Source: UBA4615 sp035628395
GTDB lineage: Bacteria; Pseudomonadota; Gammaproteobacteria; Burkholderiales; Burkholderiaceae_E
Direction: 5' to 3'
Assembly: GCA_035628395.1 (NCBI GenBank)
Contig: DASPJX010000018.1
Coordinates: 1 to 12,344 of the forward strand
Length of the DNA: 12,344 bases
A model generated the notes under the pieces. The model did not search any database, had not been told where the DNA came from, and saw nothing but the letters and a program-made list of their open reading frames with translations. The position numbers and the translations under genes were made by a program. Positions 7,301 through 12,344 of this stretch are shown here, piece after piece (the stretch's first letter is position 1; every line of letters starts with the position of its first letter).

Positions 7301-8430
7301 GCGTCCTGCGCGGTCTCCCACGGCTGCTCGAAGCCCGGGATCAGCAGGTCGGAGACGGTGAAGCCGGTCAGCCCGAACTTCGGGTGCGCGCCGCGGCCGG
7401 TCGCGCCCTCGTCCCGGATCTCGCCGCCGGAGCCGGTGGCGGCGCCGGGGAACGGCGAGATCGCCGTCGGATGGTTGTGCGTCTCGACCTTCAGCAGCGC
7501 GTGCTGCTCGAGCTCCTGCCACGCGTAGCGGCCGTCGCCGGTGGGGGAGGCGACGAGCCGGCGCGCCGGGCCGCCGGCGAGGATCGCCGCGTTGTCGGCG
7601 TAGGCGACGACCGTGCCCTGCGGATGGGCGGCGTGCGTCGCGCGGATCATGGCGAACAGCGAGTCGGGCTGCGGCTCGCCGTCGACCGTCCAGTCGGCGT
7701 TGAAGATCTTGTGCCGGCAGTGCTCGGAGTTCGCCTGCGCGAACATCATCAGCTCGACGTCGGTCGGGTCGCGCCGCGCGTCGCGGAACGCCGCGAGCAG
7801 GTAGTCGATCTCGTCGTCGGACAGCGCGAGCCCCATCTCCGCGTTGGCGCGCGCCAGCGCGTCGCGACCGCCGCCGCCCACCGGCACGGTGCGCAGCGGC
7901 TTGCCGGGCAGGTCGGCGAACAGCGCGGCGAGCGCCGCGGCGTCGCGCGCCGGGGGCACCGCCGACTCGGTCATCCGGTCGTGCAGCAGCGCGGCCAGCG
8001 GCTCGAGCCGCCCGGGCCCGGGCGTCGACGGCGTGCCGCCGAGCAGGCCCGCGACGAGCCCGCCCAGCCCCTTGCGGAAGGTGATCGCGTAGGCGGTGCC
8101 GCGCTCGATCCGCGACACGGCGTCGAGCCCGCAGACCCGCGCGATGTCGGTCGCCTTGCTCGACCAGGGACTCACCGTGCCGAGCCGCGGCACGACCCAC
8201 AGCACGGTCGCGTCGGCCGGCGCCTCCGGTGCGGTGGTGCCGTCGTCGAGCAGCGCCGCGACGCGGGCGCGCGTGTCGTCGGTGAGCGGCCGCGGCGACA
8301 GCACGACGTGCAGGTACCAGGCTCGGAGGTCGGCGACCGCGTCGTCGGCCGCCTGCAGCGCGGCCAGCAGGCGGCGGCGGCGGAACTCGGACAGGGCGGC
8401 GCCGCCGCGCAGGACGATCGCGTCGGGCAT
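4354..8430 (-). CDS. purL: Phosphoribosylformylglycinamidine synthase (FGAM synthase), large single-chain form
   Basis: The enzyme makes FGAM from FGAR, ATP and glutamine, the fourth step of de novo purine synthesis, in the cytoplasm. The 1358 residues match the large proteobacterial PurL (PurS-like, PurL and PurQ parts in one chain). Visible landmarks are PRLGTVSPWSSKATDIA (81-97) in the N-terminal domain; ANSEHCRHKIFN (233-244) and ETHNHPTAISPFPGAATG (316-333) in the first synthetase half; HDVGAGGLSN near 535; CNESQERY near 577; and GKDSLSM near 808 in the second half. The C-terminal class I glutaminase has nucleophile Cys1192 (GVCNGCQ) with H1313 and E1315 (PHPER). Nothing is missing or broken. 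The ATG at 8430 fits the conserved N-terminal LRGGAALSEFR stretch, although its leader is C-rich without a Shine-Dalgarno. It has its own promoter and is followed within 32 bases by a two-component system. Confidence 0.97.
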   Translation of the reverse strand: MPDAIVLRGGAALSEFRRRRLLAALQAADDAVADLRAWYLHVVLSPRPLTDDTRARVAALLDDGTTAPEAPADATVLWVVPRLGTVSPWSSKATDIARVCGLDAVSRIERGTAYAITFRKGLGGLVAGLLGGTPSTPGPGRLEPLAALLHDRMTESAVPPARDAAALAALFADLPGKPLRTVPVGGGGRDALARANAEMGLALSDDEIDYLLAAFRDARRDPTDVELMMFAQANSEHCRHKIFNADWTVDGEPQPDSLFAMIRATHAAHPQGTVVAYADNAAILAGGPARRLVASPTGDGRYAWQELEQHALLKVETHNHPTAISPFPGAATGSGGEIRDEGATGRGAHPKFGLTGFTVSDLLIPGFEQPWETAQDATAPLDGRPGRAAPYGVPARIATPLSIMIEGPIGGASFNNEFGRPNLLGYFRTYQQRVGETVRGYHKPIMIAGGVGQLDARHVGKLDLPPGTLLIQLGGPGMRIGLGGGAASSMGSGSNTAELDFDSVQRGNAEIQRRAQEVIDACRAMGDANPVLSIHDVGAGGLSNALPEIVDGANRGARFELASIPLLATGLSPAEIWCNESQERYVLAIAPESLAVFDHLCRRERSPYAVVGTVADDRRLVLEAPDGSRPVDMAMDVLLGKPPRMHRDARRRVRALPEVDAAGLELGEVATKVLRLPAVASKSFLITIGDRTVGGLSSRDQMVGPWQVPVADCAIGLDDHVGVSGDALSIGERTPLAVIDAAASARMAIAEALTNLMGAPVDSIGAIKLSANWMAACGTPEDDADLFDAVRAASAFSIALGTSIPVGKDSLSMRTRWQDADGAVREVASPTSLVVTAWAPVPDVRRALTPQLRTDLGDTVLVLVDLGEGRHRLGGSALAQVTQQVGDAVPDVDPATLAACFGAVQRLNAEGRLLAVHDRSDGGLFATLCEMAFAGRCGVTVNLDMLTIDPHAADWGDFKIRPEQVAVQRNELTMKALFAEEAGVVLQVRRDDRDRVLGALREAGLSRLSHVIGKPNDRDEIEVWRDAKKVWSAPRATLQSVWSETSYRIAALRDDPDCAREEFERHGAGAQPALSVSLAFDPAEDPSAPFVGRGARPKVAVLREQGVNSHVEMATAFELAGFEAHDVHMTDLIDGRRRLDGFAAMVACGGFSYGDVLGGGSGWARTILFNARLAEQFAAFFARPDTITLGVCNGCQMLSQLKAIIPGAEPWPRFRANRSAQFEARFSTVEILPSPSVFLAGMAGSRLPIATAHGEGRVEHDRPEHARAALAAMRYVQGDGTPADAYPANPNGSAGGLTGYTTPDGRATILMPHPERVFRMVQWSWRPDESVPGSPRIGGPLGESPWMRLWRNARAHLG

Positions 8431-8464
8431 GCGGGAGGGGACGGTGCGGGGGTGGGAAACCGGG

Positions 8465-8470
8465 ATTATA
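8465..8470 (-). promoter_or_regulatory. Perfect TATAAT -10 box of purL
   Basis: The complement of 8465-8470 is exactly TATAAT, set in the 79-base gap between the oxoprolinase stop and the purL start. In sequence this GC-rich, a perfect -10 at the right distance is unlikely by chance. Transcription would start near 8458, giving a leader of about 28 bases. I find no good -35 hexamer at 16-18 bases upstream (that stretch is G/C only), so an activator or other contacts may compensate. Confidence 0.6.
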
Positions 8471-8509
8471 CCGGCCGCCCTCCCCCGCCCCGCGGAGCCC
8501 CCGACGGCC

Positions 8510-12184
<3,675 letters not shown>

Positions 12185-12213
12185 CGTCGGTGTCCTGGAA
12201 GGGAGCGGGCGGG

Positions 12214-12344
12214 TCAGATCGACGCGGCGGCGCGCGCGGCCTGGTCGTACAGGCCGGAGAGCGCGCGCAGCAGCGCGGCGGTGTCGGCGAGCGTCGCCGC
12301 GTCGCCGAGCTCGCCGGCGAGCGCCGGCAGCAGGCACACGCCGC
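12214..12344 (-). CDS. C-terminal end of an unrecognised gene (cut by the window edge)
   Basis: On the minus strand an open frame enters from the right edge and stops at TGA (12214-12216), leaving 42 visible codons. Every sense codon seen ends in G or C, the bias of the other genes here, which supports real coding. The visible end is helical and Ala/Leu-rich, with LADTAALLRALSGLYDQAA near its C-terminus. I do not recognise the family from this fragment. Its stop is 29 bases before the oxoprolinase ATG, so the two are probably in one operon. Confidence 0.6.
   Translation of the reverse strand, partial: GVCLLPALAGELGDAATLADTAALLRALSGLYDQAARAAASI

Noticed and set aside
5120..8200. Long minus-strand frame shifted relative to purL
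   Set aside because: Its translation is Arg/Ala-rich low-complexity sequence, while the overlapping frame encodes an intact PurL with all catalytic motifs.
8456..8475. CCGG...CCGG inverted repeat followed by TTT after the oxoprolinase gene, as an intrinsic terminator
   Set aside because: The stem is only four pairs, and the loop is the perfect TATAAT box of purL, so promoter function explains it better.
8431..8509. PurR-type operator or purine riboswitch before purL
   Set aside because: No ACGCAAACGTTTNC-like operator is visible. The predicted leader of about 28 bases is far too short for a purine or PreQ-type aptamer.
12185..12337. Upstream in-frame start of the oxoprolinase near 12337
   Set aside because: The added 51 residues are Arg-rich and overlap the end of the upstream gene in another frame. 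The ATG at 12184 has AGGA at good spacing and directly precedes the conserved N-terminus.

Overview
The window is very GC-rich DNA (above 70% by eye) with tightly packed, strongly GC3-biased genes. A single-chain proteobacterial-type PurL of 1358 residues and the general gene style suggest a chromosomal segment from a high-GC betaproteobacterium, perhaps Burkholderiales. That placement is an inference, because the window has no rRNA or other phylogenetic marker. I see no transposase, integrase, tRNA, CRISPR array or phage gene, so this reads as core chromosome rather than an island.

Layout. Positions 1-256 are intergenic. They hold a short array of ~23-bp direct repeats (42-175) and a plausible promoter (204-232). 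Two plus-strand genes follow: an AEC-family (auxin efflux carrier-type) permease (257-1207) and a small Cys-rich YkgJ-type protein (1243-1617). A long GC hairpin (1625-1658) lies where they converge with the minus-strand genes. Everything from 1670 to the right edge is on the minus strand. In transcription order this is: the tail of an unrecognised gene (12344-12214), a fused HyuA-HyuB 5-oxoprolinase (12184-8510), purL (8430-4354) with its own perfect TATAAT box, an OmpR-type response regulator (4321-3641), its sensor histidine kinase (3678-2329, overlapping by 38 bp), and a secreted glycine-zipper, Pro/Tyr/His-rich protein (2203-1670).

How the genes may work together. The oxoprolinase recycles 5-oxoproline to glutamate, and PurL uses glutamine as nitrogen donor for the fourth step of purine synthesis. 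Both belong to glutamate/glutamine-linked metabolism, but their adjacency need not mean co-function. The regulator and kinase form a standard two-component pair that sits only 32 bp behind purL. A 10-bp tandem repeat of the kind OmpR-family regulators bind (2281-2300) lies between the kinase gene and the glycine-zipper gene. This makes the envelope protein a reasonable candidate target of the neighbouring two-component system.

I found no convincing novel multi-gene system. The points most worth a second look are the 23-bp repeat array before the permease, the tandem box before the glycine-zipper gene, and the internal repeats of that protein.
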